A DNA stretch of 17,510 nucleotides from an uncultured Planctomycetota bacterium (lineage in GTDB: Bacteria > Planctomycetota > UBA1135 > GCA-002686595): NCBI GenBank assembly GCA_903829565.1, contig CAIKQM010000456.1, positions 1 to 17,510 on the forward strand, written 5' to 3'. This document shows positions 1-7,835 of this stretch, piece by piece. The notes beneath the pieces are model-generated. The model was given only the letters and a program-made list of their open reading frames with translations. It was not told the DNA's origin and ran no database searches. The stretch's first letter is position 1; every line of letters starts with the position of its first letter. The translations under genes were made by a program, and so were the position numbers.

Positions 1-711
1 CAGTTCAAGCTCGCTCTTCACTTGCTCGACTTTGGCGGCACCAATGCGCTCGACCAAGGCCGGATCGTTCAACTGAAAGCGGTCAAGACCCGCCTTCTGC
101 GAGCCGCCACTGGCAAGCTTGGTGAAGATCAACGCTTCGCGCGTGCGCACATCGACGACACCGCAGAACTCTTGACCGCTGCCGATAGGCCAGTTGAGCG
201 CGCTGGCATGGATGCCGAGCACTTCTTCGACCTCCTGCATCAAGGCCAACGGATCGCGGCCGGGCAAGTCGTACTTGTTGATGAAGGTCAGCACCGGGAT
301 CTTGCGCAGACGGCAGACCTGGAACAGCTTGCGCGTCTGCGTTTCGACGCCCTTGCTGCAGTCGAGCACCATGATGGCCGAGTCCGCCGCCGTTAGCGTG
401 CGGTAGGTGTCCTCGCTGAAGTCTTGGTGTCCCGGCGTGTCGAGCACATTGATGACCGCGTCCTTGTACGCGAACTGCATCGCTGACGAGGTGATCGAGA
501 TGCCGCGCTCTTGCTCCATCCCCATCCAGTCGGATGTCGCGAGCTTGCCCTTGCGGTTCTTCACCATGCCAGCCGTGTGGATCATGCCGCTGTACAAGAG
601 CAGCTTCTCCGTCAGCGTGGTCTTGCCGGCGTCAGGGTGCGAGATGATCGCGAACGTACGCCGACGCGCCGTCTCGCGGGCCACCACCGGATCATGAGTC
701 TTCGTCGTCAT
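1..711 (-). CDS. prfC: Peptide chain release factor 3, N-terminal part (cut by window edge)
   Basis: Translational GTPase that recycles class-I release factors from the ribosome after termination; cytoplasmic. The first 237 residues are visible and run off position 1; the family is usually about 525 residues. The GTP-binding motifs are in order: P-loop HPDAGKTT (about 25-32), switch I in ERGISITSS (68-76), DTPGH (91-95) and NKYD (145-148). The stretch SDWMGMEQERGISITSS separates RF3 from EF-G and from Tet(M)-type proteins, which lack the SDWM.ME block. The start ATG at 711-709 gives MTTKTHDPVV, a normal-length leader before the G domain. It is divergent from the AlkD-like gene across only 30 bases, so any promoters must overlap or extend into coding sequence. 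The G4 element is NKYD where the commoner RF3 form is NKLD, a conservative change. RF3 is well supported; only the C-terminal domains are unseen. Confidence 0.95.
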   Translation of the reverse strand, partial: MTTKTHDPVVARETARRRTFAIISHPDAGKTTLTEKLLLYSGMIHTAGMVKNRKGKLATSDWMGMEQERGISITSSAMQFAYKDAVINVLDTPGHQDFSEDTYRTLTAADSAIMVLDCSKGVETQTRKLFQVCRLRKIPVLTFINKYDLPGRDPLALMQEVEEVLGIHASALNWPIGSGQEFCGVVDVRTREALIFTKLASGGSQKAGLDRFQLNDPALVERIGAAKVEQVKSELEL

Positions 712-741
712 GGTGCTATCCGCTCAGAGTACCATGCGCGC

Positions 742-1467
742 ATGACGGCAACGAGCGCAGTGCAACGTGTGGTGCGTGACTTGCGCGCCATGGGCTCCGA
801 GAAGGTGCGCACGGGCATGCTGCGCTTTGGCATCGACGAGCCCAAGGCGTTTGGCATCCCGATGGGCAAGATTCAGGCCTATTCCAAGCGTTTGGGGCGC
901 GACCATGCCCGCGCGCAGGCGTTGTGGGCGACTGGTTGGTACGAGGCGCGCATGGTCGCGATCTATACTGCGGATCCAGCCGCCTTGACCGTCAAGGAGA
1001 TGGATGCGTGGCGGAAGGACTTTGCCAGTTGGGCGATGTGCGACACAGCCTGCTGGGTCCTGTACGACAAGTCGCCGCTCGCATGGAAGCGCATCGCGCC
1101 GTGGAGCAAGGCAACCGGCGAGTTCCAGAAGCGGGCTGCGTTCGCATTGTTGGCGGGGCTCGCTTTGCATGACAAGCAAGCCAAAGATGAGACCTTCACG
1201 CCGTTCTTGCCGCTGATGGCCAAAGCGGCTAACGATGAGCGCAACTTCGTCAAGAAGGGTGTCAACTGGGCTTTACGCTCGCTCGGCATCCGTAGCCCCG
1301 AGCTGTACGCAAGCTGTGTGCACTTGGCCGACGAGCTAGCCGCACGCGAGGAAGCTAGCGCACGCTGGATCGGCAAGGATGCACTGCGCTACTTCGCCAC
1401 AGCTGCGGCCAAGAAGCGCTTGGACAGCAACGCACAAAGGCGCCTCAAACTACGCCAAACGAAGTAG
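742..1467 (+). CDS. AlkD-like DNA alkylation repair protein (HEAT-like DNA glycosylase)
   Basis: Predicted 241-residue all-helical protein of the DNA alkylation repair (AlkD, COG4912) family, which excises bulky or cationic alkylated purines without base flipping. Conserved features include SWAMCD (96-101), where W97 and D101 have the four-residue spacing of the Trp and catalytic Asp of Bacillus AlkD (W109/D113). The helix NFVKKGVNWALRSLG (168-182) is the typical C-terminal Trp-bearing helix, and R131 in QKRAAF is a candidate for the conserved Arg. ATG at 742 was chosen because homology-like sequence begins there. The open frame extends back to 511, but that stretch is antisense to prfC. A neighbouring ATG at 734 is out of frame. 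No clear Shine-Dalgarno site. A glycosyltransferase starts 14 bases downstream, so the two may be co-transcribed. Family assignment is strong; substrate is not known. Confidence 0.88.
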   Translation: MTATSAVQRVVRDLRAMGSEKVRTGMLRFGIDEPKAFGIPMGKIQAYSKRLGRDHARAQALWATGWYEARMVAIYTADPAALTVKEMDAWRKDFASWAMCDTACWVLYDKSPLAWKRIAPWSKATGEFQKRAAFALLAGLALHDKQAKDETFTPFLPLMAKAANDERNFVKKGVNWALRSLGIRSPELYASCVHLADELAAREEASARWIGKDALRYFATAAAKKRLDSNAQRRLKLRQTK

Positions 1468-1481
1468 AGACACGCGGCGCA

Positions 1482-3002
1482 GTGCCCCGCAGACTCGGGG
1501 TACTTCCTGTGTCGGCTACTCGTTCCGCATCTCAGCGCCATACGCGTCTATGGCTTACTCTGGGCCCTATCGGCCTCGGCTTGCTTGTTGTCCTCGCCTT
1601 TCAAGGCTCGCGCGGCCTCGCGGAGACGAGCGAGACACGCTACGCCGAAGTCGCGCGCGAGATGCTGGTGACCGGCAATTGGCTGGAACCCAGCTTGCGC
1701 TTTGAGCCCCATTGGACCAAGCCACCGTTCGCGTACTGGTGCATGGCCCTCGGCATGGAGATCTTTGGCACGAATGAGTGGGGAGCGCGCTTGCCAGGAG
1801 CCCTCGCCTACCTCATCGCCGTATGGGCTGTCCAAAAGAGTGGACAAGTGCTGTGGGGTGCGCGCGCAGGATGTTATGCAGGCCTAGCTTTTGCGCTGGG
1901 TTTCCCGGTGGTGGGCGCGGCGTTCGTCACGACGGACATCTATGTGACGGCCACGGCGGCGGTGAGCATGCTGGCCTTCGTGCAAGCCCGCCAATCATCC
2001 GAAGTGTCCACCCAACGCTGGTGCATACGGTGGATGTGGTGCGCCTTGGGCGTGGGCTTCCTCATCAAAGGCCCGCCCGTCGTGCTGCCGTTGCTGGCCA
2101 TGGGCGCGTGGACCTACCTGCAGCCACGCGCAACACGCCTACCACTGTGGGATGGACTCGGCGTCGTGATGTTCCTTGCGATCGCATTGTCATGGTTTGT
2201 GTGGGTGGTGCTGCGTCATCCGGACTTGCTGGACTACTACCTTGGGCGCGAGATCGTGGCGCGCGTGACCTCGGATCTGGGCCACAACCGCCAGTGGTGG
2301 AAGGCCTTCCCTGTGTATTTGCCCCCGATGATCTTCGCCGTGGGCGCGTTTGGCCCGTGGGCAGCCATCGTCGCGTGGCGCGCGGGATGGAACCGCTCGG
2401 CGCGCTGGAAGGAGCTGTGGCAAGTGCGTGATGAGCGCTTGCTTCTTGTCGCGTGGATCACGCTGCCGCTCGCGGTGTTCAGCGTCTCCAGCAGCAAGCT
2501 CCCCTTCTATGTGTTGCCGCTGGCGGTGCCGATGGCGCTCCTTGTGGGTCACATCTTGGCGACGCGAGCGCGGTGGCGCACCGTGCGTCTGACTGCGCTG
2601 GTGTCCACGCTGTTGGTCGTGAGTCTCAAAGCCACTGCTGCGTATCAACCGCATCCGAATGACATGCGCAGCGCGGCCCAAGCGGCCAGCGCAGAGTTGC
2701 AACAGATGGCACCAGAAGCCGCGCTGGTCGTGTGGGGCGAGCCCAACAACCATGGCTTGGAGTTCTATCTGCAACTGGGACCCGATGCACTGCCAGAGCA
2801 TGTGCTCTCCACCACCGCTGATGTCTTCCTAGAGCGCTGGAACGCAGGTGCTTACCCGCAGGGTGTGTTGCTGGTCGTGTCGGAGCGCAAGCGCGATAGC
2901 GCAGCGTTTGCCGCCTTCGCAGCGCGTTTGCCCATCGAGTCCGAGCGCAGCGGCAGCCCCTGGAGACTGTTGCGCGTGCGCCACACAGTCGCAGGCGGCT
3001 AA
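1482..3002 (+). CDS. ArnT/PMT-family membrane glycosyltransferase (GT-C fold)
   Basis: Predicted 506-residue inner-membrane transferase using a polyprenyl-phosphate-linked sugar, as in ArnT (lipid A aminoarabinose) and protein mannosyltransferases. Seen in order: a first membrane segment (about 25-42); the acidic first periplasmic loop ETSETRYAEVAREM (48-61), matching the family DEgRYAEIaREM block; WTKPPFAYW (78-86); several membrane helices; GFLIKGPPVVLP; FSVSSSKLPFYVLP, a strong ArnT-like signature; and a C-terminal soluble domain of about 130 residues. The start is taken as GTG 1482; GTG 1509 is an in-frame alternative and there is no in-frame ATG nearby. The loop carries E48 and E51 where many relatives have an Asp-Glu pair, so the catalytic acid is probably one of these. 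It ends convergently with the esterase fusion, the two stop codons overlapping by two bases. Sugar and acceptor cannot be inferred. Confidence 0.88.
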   Translation: MPRRLGVLPVSATRSASQRHTRLWLTLGPIGLGLLVVLAFQGSRGLAETSETRYAEVAREMLVTGNWLEPSLRFEPHWTKPPFAYWCMALGMEIFGTNEWGARLPGALAYLIAVWAVQKSGQVLWGARAGCYAGLAFALGFPVVGAAFVTTDIYVTATAAVSMLAFVQARQSSEVSTQRWCIRWMWCALGVGFLIKGPPVVLPLLAMGAWTYLQPRATRLPLWDGLGVVMFLAIALSWFVWVVLRHPDLLDYYLGREIVARVTSDLGHNRQWWKAFPVYLPPMIFAVGAFGPWAAIVAWRAGWNRSARWKELWQVRDERLLLVAWITLPLAVFSVSSSKLPFYVLPLAVPMALLVGHILATRARWRTVRLTALVSTLLVVSLKATAAYQPHPNDMRSAAQAASAELQQMAPEAALVVWGEPNNHGLEFYLQLGPDALPEHVLSTTADVFLERWNAGAYPQGVLLVVSERKRDSAAFAAFAARLPIESERSGSPWRLLRVRHTVAGG

Positions 3003-4828
3003 TCGCGCGGGAGCCGTGCTTGTGCGGCCTGCAACACTTCTTTCAGCGACAGCGGGTGATAGCCATGACCTTCGCGCCAACCAAAGCGGATCTCGCCCTC
3101 AAAGGGTGGTTGAGCCTCATCGACGAAGCTCTTGAGTCGCGCGACCGCGTTGTTGAGGAAGTAGTTGTCAGCGTCACCCACATACACGTGCAGCTTGCCG
3201 GCGAGCTTGGGGGCAAGCTGCCTCCAGTTCGTCTGGAGCTGATGGCGCAGGTCATGCGTGCGCCACGCTGTGCGCAGCTCGTCGTTGATCACGCCCGTGC
3301 GCGGATCCCACAGTGTCGAGGGTAGACCGTCTGCACCGCGCGGGCCATAGGTCGCGTTCCACGCGCCCCACTGCCCGCCGGAGAGTGCCCAACTGTTGCC
3401 GACCCCAAGCACATTCTCGAGCTGGCACTCGTGTCGCACGGTGAAGGCCACATCGCCATCCAGTGTGCGCATCGACGGGCGTTCGAAGCCCGCGGCGTTC
3501 ACATACGCGTTCGCGTCCTTGTAGACATCAATCAGTTGGAAGTGGCGGAAGTCGACGCCATCGGGCGCGAAGGACCAACAACCGTTGAACACATCCGGGT
3601 AGTGCACCTGCAAAGCCAGCGAAACCCAGCCGCCGGTGGAATGACCGGTTGTAAAGCGTGCTTGACCACTAGCCCGCAGGCGGTAAGTGCGCTCAAGGTG
3701 CGGGATTAACTCCTCGACGAGTGCCGCGCCCCATGGACCATGGTTGGCCGAGTCGACTTGGTAGGGATCGCCTAACGGCCCCGCGCCGTCGAGATGCACC
3801 AACACAAAGCGCGGCATGTCCGCCGCATTCCACTCACGCAGGGCGCGCGAGCCATCGGCATAGCGACGCGCCAGACCACGGCAACGCGAGCCATAGCCGC
3901 CGATCTCGAACAGCACCGGATAGGTGCGCGTGGGCTCGTCGTCAAAGCCCTGCGGCAGCAGCACCGCGGCGCGCAGGTACATGTCGCGGCCCCAGAAGGC
4001 GCTCAAGCGCTCGGAGCGCAGCTTCACGAAGCGCACGTGCTTGGTGTCGCCCGGCAAGTCTTCTTGACTGATGGGCTGCTGCAGTTGCAGGGTCAAGGTC
4101 CCGGCTGCCTGCGGGTTCCAGTCCACACGCTGGGGCGCGCTTTGCAGGTTGCCTGGCGCATCCAGCACCAGCAAATCAGGGTTGCAGCGCAAGTACGCTT
4201 GCACTTGGTACTCGCCGGCAGGCATGTCACGCAAACTGGACAGCGGGAACGCTGCAGACTCGTGACCGATGCGAGCAACTGGCTGAACCGACCAGTCCGG
4301 CGCATCCACTCCAAAGAGCGGCGCGGCATCCATGCCAGTGTCACCCACCAAGCGACGCGGTTCGCGCGCCGAGCTCGGCGCAAAGACCACCAACACCCGA
4401 CCTCCCGCGTGAGCCGCTTGCGCACCGTCAGCCAACCGCACTTCTACACTCTGTTGCGCAAAGGCCGTACCGAGACACAAACCGACGACCAACACACGCG
4501 TGCCACGCAGCAACCAACGCTCAAACCACAGCGTGGTGAACGGCGGGAAAGCCGAGGCAACGCCCAACAACAAGGTCCCCCACCCGCGGCGCAAGCGCCG
4601 CACTACCTCGAGCGTGGACAGCAGATACGCCACGAACAACGCACCATGGATCGGTCCCATAATCTTGACACCGATGGGGTTGGCGATGTCCGAGTACTTG
4701 AACCACATGCCTACCAGCAAGCCAGCCCACGAAGCGGCTTCGGCAAAGGCCACGAAACGGAAGCGAGCGATGGGATCAGATAGGAGTTGGCGCACGGAGC
4801 CCAGTCTAGCTCCGTGCGCCACGCTCAT
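2999..4828 (-). CDS. DUF3817 membrane domain fused to an enterochelin-esterase-like alpha/beta hydrolase
   Basis: One 609-residue open frame with two unlike parts. Residues about 21-108 match the small integral-membrane DUF3817 family: FRFVAFAEAASW, WFKY, GPIHGALFVAYLL and PPFTTLWFERWLL, with three hydrophobic helices. Next comes a second hydrophobic stretch (111-124) ending TAFAQQ, which by itself looks like a signal peptide, then a beta-rich region (about 128-275). A Fes/D-like esterase domain follows: YPVLFEIGGYGS (303-314), nucleophile elbow GHSTGG (395-400, Ser397), GDADNY (551-556, acid) and GHGYH (587-591, His588). Most of the esterase would act outside the cytoplasm. ATG 4828 lies 15 bases after the phoX stop, suggesting one operon. 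An internal TTG at 4513 would give MLRGTRV plus signal peptide, so the esterase may also or instead be made separately. No stop separates the parts. Substrate unknown. Confidence 0.8.
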   Translation of the reverse strand: MSVAHGARLGSVRQLLSDPIARFRFVAFAEAASWAGLLVGMWFKYSDIANPIGVKIMGPIHGALFVAYLLSTLEVVRRLRRGWGTLLLGVASAFPPFTTLWFERWLLRGTRVLVVGLCLGTAFAQQSVEVRLADGAQAAHAGGRVLVVFAPSSAREPRRLVGDTGMDAAPLFGVDAPDWSVQPVARIGHESAAFPLSSLRDMPAGEYQVQAYLRCNPDLLVLDAPGNLQSAPQRVDWNPQAAGTLTLQLQQPISQEDLPGDTKHVRFVKLRSERLSAFWGRDMYLRAAVLLPQGFDDEPTRTYPVLFEIGGYGSRCRGLARRYADGSRALREWNAADMPRFVLVHLDGAGPLGDPYQVDSANHGPWGAALVEELIPHLERTYRLRASGQARFTTGHSTGGWVSLALQVHYPDVFNGCWSFAPDGVDFRHFQLIDVYKDANAYVNAAGFERPSMRTLDGDVAFTVRHECQLENVLGVGNSWALSGGQWGAWNATYGPRGADGLPSTLWDPRTGVINDELRTAWRTHDLRHQLQTNWRQLAPKLAGKLHVYVGDADNYFLNNAVARLKSFVDEAQPPFEGEIRFGWREGHGYHPLSLKEVLQAAQARLPRD

Positions 4829-4843
4829 TCAGCTACTTGCGAA

Positions 4844-6799
4844 TCAGGTGCCGATCTCGCCGCCGTCGATGCGCTGGATCGCAACGGTGGCAGGACGCGG
4901 GCGACCACCGAACGGCCACGAGCTGACCGACGAAGGGTTGGTGACGCTCGGCGCACCGAACTGACCGTTCCAGAAGTTCGTCGACTCGCCAGGGTGCTGG
5001 ACGTTGACGAAGATCGTGCGCATGTCAGGCGACATGGTCACGCCGGTGATCTCGCAACCACGCGGTCCCGTAAGGAAGCGCTTGAACTCGCCAGTCACGG
5101 GGTTCGCCACCAACATCGCGTTGTTGGCGATGCGGTCGTAACCACGGTCTTGACGGTTCTGCGACGAGTTCGAGATGTCCGTCTGGATCCACAAGCGACC
5201 AGCCGGGTCGCTCCACAGGCCGTCCGGTGAACCGAACAGCGGCTGCGTCGCCGGAACCAACGGGTCGTACTGGTTGTCACCTGCGAGCAGGAAGATGCTC
5301 CAGTCGAAGGTGGTCAAGCGGTGATCGCCGCCCGTTTCGCGCAAGCGCACGATGTGGCCGTAGGGGTTCGGGTCGCGGTTGCTGTTGACAGCGCTGCCGT
5401 TGCCCGTGCCATTGGTGAAGGTGACGTACACATCTTGCGTAGCCGCGTTCTCTGTCACCCACTCCGGACGGTGGCAGCGCGTAGCACCGACAGCGTCACC
5501 CGCTTGACGCGTGCGGATCAACACATCGGCTTGATCAGCCCAACCGTTCGCGACGGTCAAGGGACCAGTGCCGTGTTCGAGCAACAGCCACTCACCGGTG
5601 CCGTTCGCATTGAACTTGGCCACGTAGAGCTTGCCGAAGTCGAGCGGGCTCTGACCGTTGGCAATCATCTGCTGCCACGGAGCGTCGCTGACGAACTTGT
5701 AGAGGTAGTCGCCGTTCTCGTCATCGCCGCTGTAGACGCAGGCCACACCGCTGGAGACGGTGACCGCGCAACCCTCGTGCTTGAAGCGACCCAGCGCGGT
5801 GCGCTTGATCGGCGCCGCCTGCGGGTTGAAGGGATCGATCTCGACCAACCAGCCGAAGCGGTTGGGCTCGTTCGGGTTCGCGTTCAGGTCAAAGCGCGGC
5901 TCAGCAAGGTGCCAGCCGTAGCCGAAGCCGCTGGCCGACAAGCCATAGCGAGCTTGCAGCGGCGTGGCAGTGAAGGCACCGTTGGCGCCGAAGTAGCCGT
6001 TGAAGTTCTCTTCGGCCGTGATGTAGGTGCCCCACGGGGTGTAGCCGTTGCCGCAGTTGTTGAGCGTACCCAGCGGTTGCGGGGTGACCGTCGATTGCAG
6101 CAACGGGTGCGAAGCCGACACCGGGCCCGAGAACACGACCGGAGTGTTACCCGTGATGCGACGGTTGAACGGCGAGCCCTGCAAGTGCTTCCAGCTGCCT
6201 TGCGCATCGCGGCGCAACTCGACCACCGTCACACCATGACCAGCGAGAGCCTTGGCGACCTTCTCACGACCGGCGGCGTCGTTCGTGATCGTCGTGCCTT
6301 GAGCCGCGGTGTAGATCTGCGTCGCATCGGTGTACTCGTGGTTCAACACCATCAAGCCGCGACGGTTCGGATTGCTCGGAAAGCGGAAGAAGTGCATGCC
6401 GTCATGGTTGAAGCCCACTTGCTTCTCCTGATCGGCGGCCGTGTTCGATGCGTCTTCCTGGAAGTTCGGTGCGCCCGCGAGAATCGGCGTGCCCCAAGGG
6501 ATGATGACCTTGGCGACATAGCCTTGCGGCACAACGAAGGTGTCGGCGCTGCTCGGCGGCACCTCGGCGAAGGTCAGGGTCGGCGTGCCGCCGCTGGCTC
6601 CGAAGCTCGACAGAGCGGAAGCCTTGCGCGTGATGGCGCTACCGGCGAGGAACTGCACAGCAGCGAAGCCAAGCGCGCCACCGAGCACAGTGCGGCGATC
6701 GAGTTGGCTGGCAATCAAGTCATTGAGCGTGGGGCCTTGCGTCGGGTTGGAACCCATCGGGTTCTCGTCACCGAGCACAGTGGTGTCGCGGTCGATCAT
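4844..6799 (-). CDS. phoX: PhoX-type alkaline phosphatase, Tat-exported
   Basis: Predicted 651-residue secreted phosphomonoesterase of the PhoX (DUF839) family. Known members use an iron-calcium cofactor to release phosphate from organic esters in the periplasm or outside the cell. A twin-arginine signal is visible: DRRTVLGGALGFAAVQFLAG (34-53). Family blocks follow in order: GFNHDGMHFF (129-138), LNHEYT (152-157), NCGNGYTPWGTYITAEENF (248-266; Cys249 and Glu263/264 correspond to the cofactor-binding Cys-Glu region), GRFKHEGCAV (337-346), YSGDDENGDYLYKFVS (356-371) and CHRPEW (442-447). Length is usual for the family. ATG 6799 is preceded by 72 bases from the upstream gene, with a long inverted repeat and no Shine-Dalgarno site. 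The DUF3817-esterase follows 15 bases later. No Pho box was recognised, so phosphate regulation is unproven. Confidence 0.93.
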   Translation of the reverse strand: MIDRDTTVLGDENPMGSNPTQGPTLNDLIASQLDRRTVLGGALGFAAVQFLAGSAITRKASALSSFGASGGTPTLTFAEVPPSSADTFVVPQGYVAKVIIPWGTPILAGAPNFQEDASNTAADQEKQVGFNHDGMHFFRFPSNPNRRGLMVLNHEYTDATQIYTAAQGTTITNDAAGREKVAKALAGHGVTVVELRRDAQGSWKHLQGSPFNRRITGNTPVVFSGPVSASHPLLQSTVTPQPLGTLNNCGNGYTPWGTYITAEENFNGYFGANGAFTATPLQARYGLSASGFGYGWHLAEPRFDLNANPNEPNRFGWLVEIDPFNPQAAPIKRTALGRFKHEGCAVTVSSGVACVYSGDDENGDYLYKFVSDAPWQQMIANGQSPLDFGKLYVAKFNANGTGEWLLLEHGTGPLTVANGWADQADVLIRTRQAGDAVGATRCHRPEWVTENAATQDVYVTFTNGTGNGSAVNSNRDPNPYGHIVRLRETGGDHRLTTFDWSIFLLAGDNQYDPLVPATQPLFGSPDGLWSDPAGRLWIQTDISNSSQNRQDRGYDRIANNAMLVANPVTGEFKRFLTGPRGCEITGVTMSPDMRTIFVNVQHPGESTNFWNGQFGAPSVTNPSSVSSWPFGGRPRPATVAIQRIDGGEIGT

Positions 6800-6810
6800 G
6801 GAGCTAGATC

Positions 6811-6876
6811 CGTGAGGGAGTAGGTTGCTGCGCGCGACGCGGAATGCATCGCACGCGCAACAAGAGACTCCTCACG
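6811..6876 (-). promoter_or_regulatory. Long imperfect inverted repeat in the leader of phoX
   Basis: CGTGAGGGAGT (6811-6821) pairs with ACTCCTCACG (6867-6876) with one bulged base. Inside, GTTG and CGCG segments near 6823-6834 pair again with CGCG and CAAC near 6853-6861. The structure spans most of the gap before phoX and overlaps the stop codon of the preceding gene. On the transcribed strand no U-run follows, so a simple terminator is unlikely. A leader RNA structure, attenuator or processing site is possible. Confidence 0.4.
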
Positions 6877-7825
6877 TGCAAGGCTTCGCTTGCGACTCGA
6901 TGAAGCGTCGATGAATCCGAGCGGACCCAACCATCGGTGATTCTTTGTAAAGCAGAAAGTCGCCGGGCAGATCGGCCACGCACGCCATGACATGCGTGAT
7001 GGCCTCACGCTCATAGCCGTTGCCTGCGCCGTGCGTCTCGAAGTGTTGCTTCAAGCGCGACACACGGCTTGGTTGTTCACCAACGCTTTGCAAACCGAGT
7101 GCGATGCCATAGTTCGTAAACGCAATCTTTGTCTCCCGTTCATCTGGCGAGCGACAGAAGCAATCTTCGTCTTCCAACCACAGGTGCTCCAAGGTGGCGA
7201 GGCAACGACGACGCTGCAGCTTGGCCCATTCCTCTTGCGGGAACATGTGTGTCAACCACAACAGCATCCCGCAGCCCAAGTCTTGCACGACATCCAAGTC
7301 GCGGTAGCTGCTCTCAATGAGCCGGCGCATCTCCGCAATCTCGATGGCCAACGAGGGCTCCTCAAGCAGCGTGTAGACCGCGTAGCCTTCGTAGGGATCC
7401 AAGGCGCCATACCCAAAGCCAGGGTACGGCCCACTCAAGTCTTCCTTCATCTTCCACCACACGCCGCGATTGGGCAGCGTGAACGGCCGATGGATCTCCT
7501 TGGCTAGCTCGACTGCACGCTCGCGATAGCCCGGGATGATGCGCCCCAGACGCGATAGCGCGAAGATCCACATCGCTAGGTAGTGGTAGTACTGACCATC
7601 GCGATCAGGTGCTTCGCCGATGCGCAAACCGCGCTCGCGGCCCAGCACGCGCTCCACTTCGCCTACCAACCATTGAGCGCGCTCCAGATAGGTGTCATCA
7701 CCTGTACGCTTGTAGAGCGACACATACAGCACGACACCAAAGGCGTCCGTCCAAAGGTACCGTTGGCCGTTCGGCCAGATACCTTCGGCACGCATCCACG
7801 ACATACGTTCGATCACTGTGCGCAT
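6872..7825 (-). CDS. Unrecognised helical protein, possibly of (alpha/alpha)-toroid type
   Basis: A 317-residue soluble-looking protein without signal peptide or membrane helix; I cannot name the family. It is rich in aromatic and acidic residues arranged in repeated helical pairs: LWTDAFGVVLYVSLYKRTGDD (24-44, opening), GQYYHYLAMWIFALSRL (77-93) and GFGYGALDPYEGYAVYTLLEEP. Such Trp/Tyr/Asp-rich helical hairpins are typical of six-hairpin (alpha/alpha) barrels found in glycosidases, epimerases and lanthionine cyclases, but no catalytic signature was identified, so this is a fold guess. Translation from ATG 7825 is well supported: the stop of the Pcm-esterase fusion is 8 bases upstream and GAGGTGA (7835-7829) overlaps that stop, giving tight coupling. 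It lies between a protein-repair/esterase fusion and phoX, which suggests a shared operon function that remains unknown. Confidence 0.75.
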   Translation of the reverse strand: MRTVIERMSWMRAEGIWPNGQRYLWTDAFGVVLYVSLYKRTGDDTYLERAQWLVGEVERVLGRERGLRIGEAPDRDGQYYHYLAMWIFALSRLGRIIPGYRERAVELAKEIHRPFTLPNRGVWWKMKEDLSGPYPGFGYGALDPYEGYAVYTLLEEPSLAIEIAEMRRLIESSYRDLDVVQDLGCGMLLWLTHMFPQEEWAKLQRRRCLATLEHLWLEDEDCFCRSPDERETKIAFTNYGIALGLQSVGEQPSRVSRLKQHFETHGAGNGYEREAITHVMACVADLPGDFLLYKESPMVGSARIHRRFIESQAKPCT

Positions 7826-7828
7826 AGG

Positions 7829-7835
7829 TCACCTC
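7829..7835 (-). promoter_or_regulatory. Ribosome binding site overlapping the upstream stop codon
   Basis: GAGGTGA on the minus strand lies three bases before ATG 7825, with its GAGG core six bases before it. It overlaps the TGA stop (7836-7834) of the Pcm-esterase fusion. This arrangement fits translational coupling and fixes the start of the 317-residue protein. It is one of the few strong Shine-Dalgarno sites in the window. Confidence 0.6.

Noticed and set aside
511..741. Upstream extension of the AlkD-like frame
   Set aside because: It overlaps the start of prfC in antisense and has no family similarity; the conserved protein begins at 742.
3794..4783. 329-codon plus-strand open frame
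   Set aside because: Antisense shadow of the DUF3817-esterase gene; low-complexity composition of Arg, Gln and His without motifs.
5321..6823. 500-codon plus-strand open frame
   Set aside because: It lies antisense to phoX, is rich in Arg/Val/Ala/His with no domain motif, and the minus-strand frame has full PhoX signatures.
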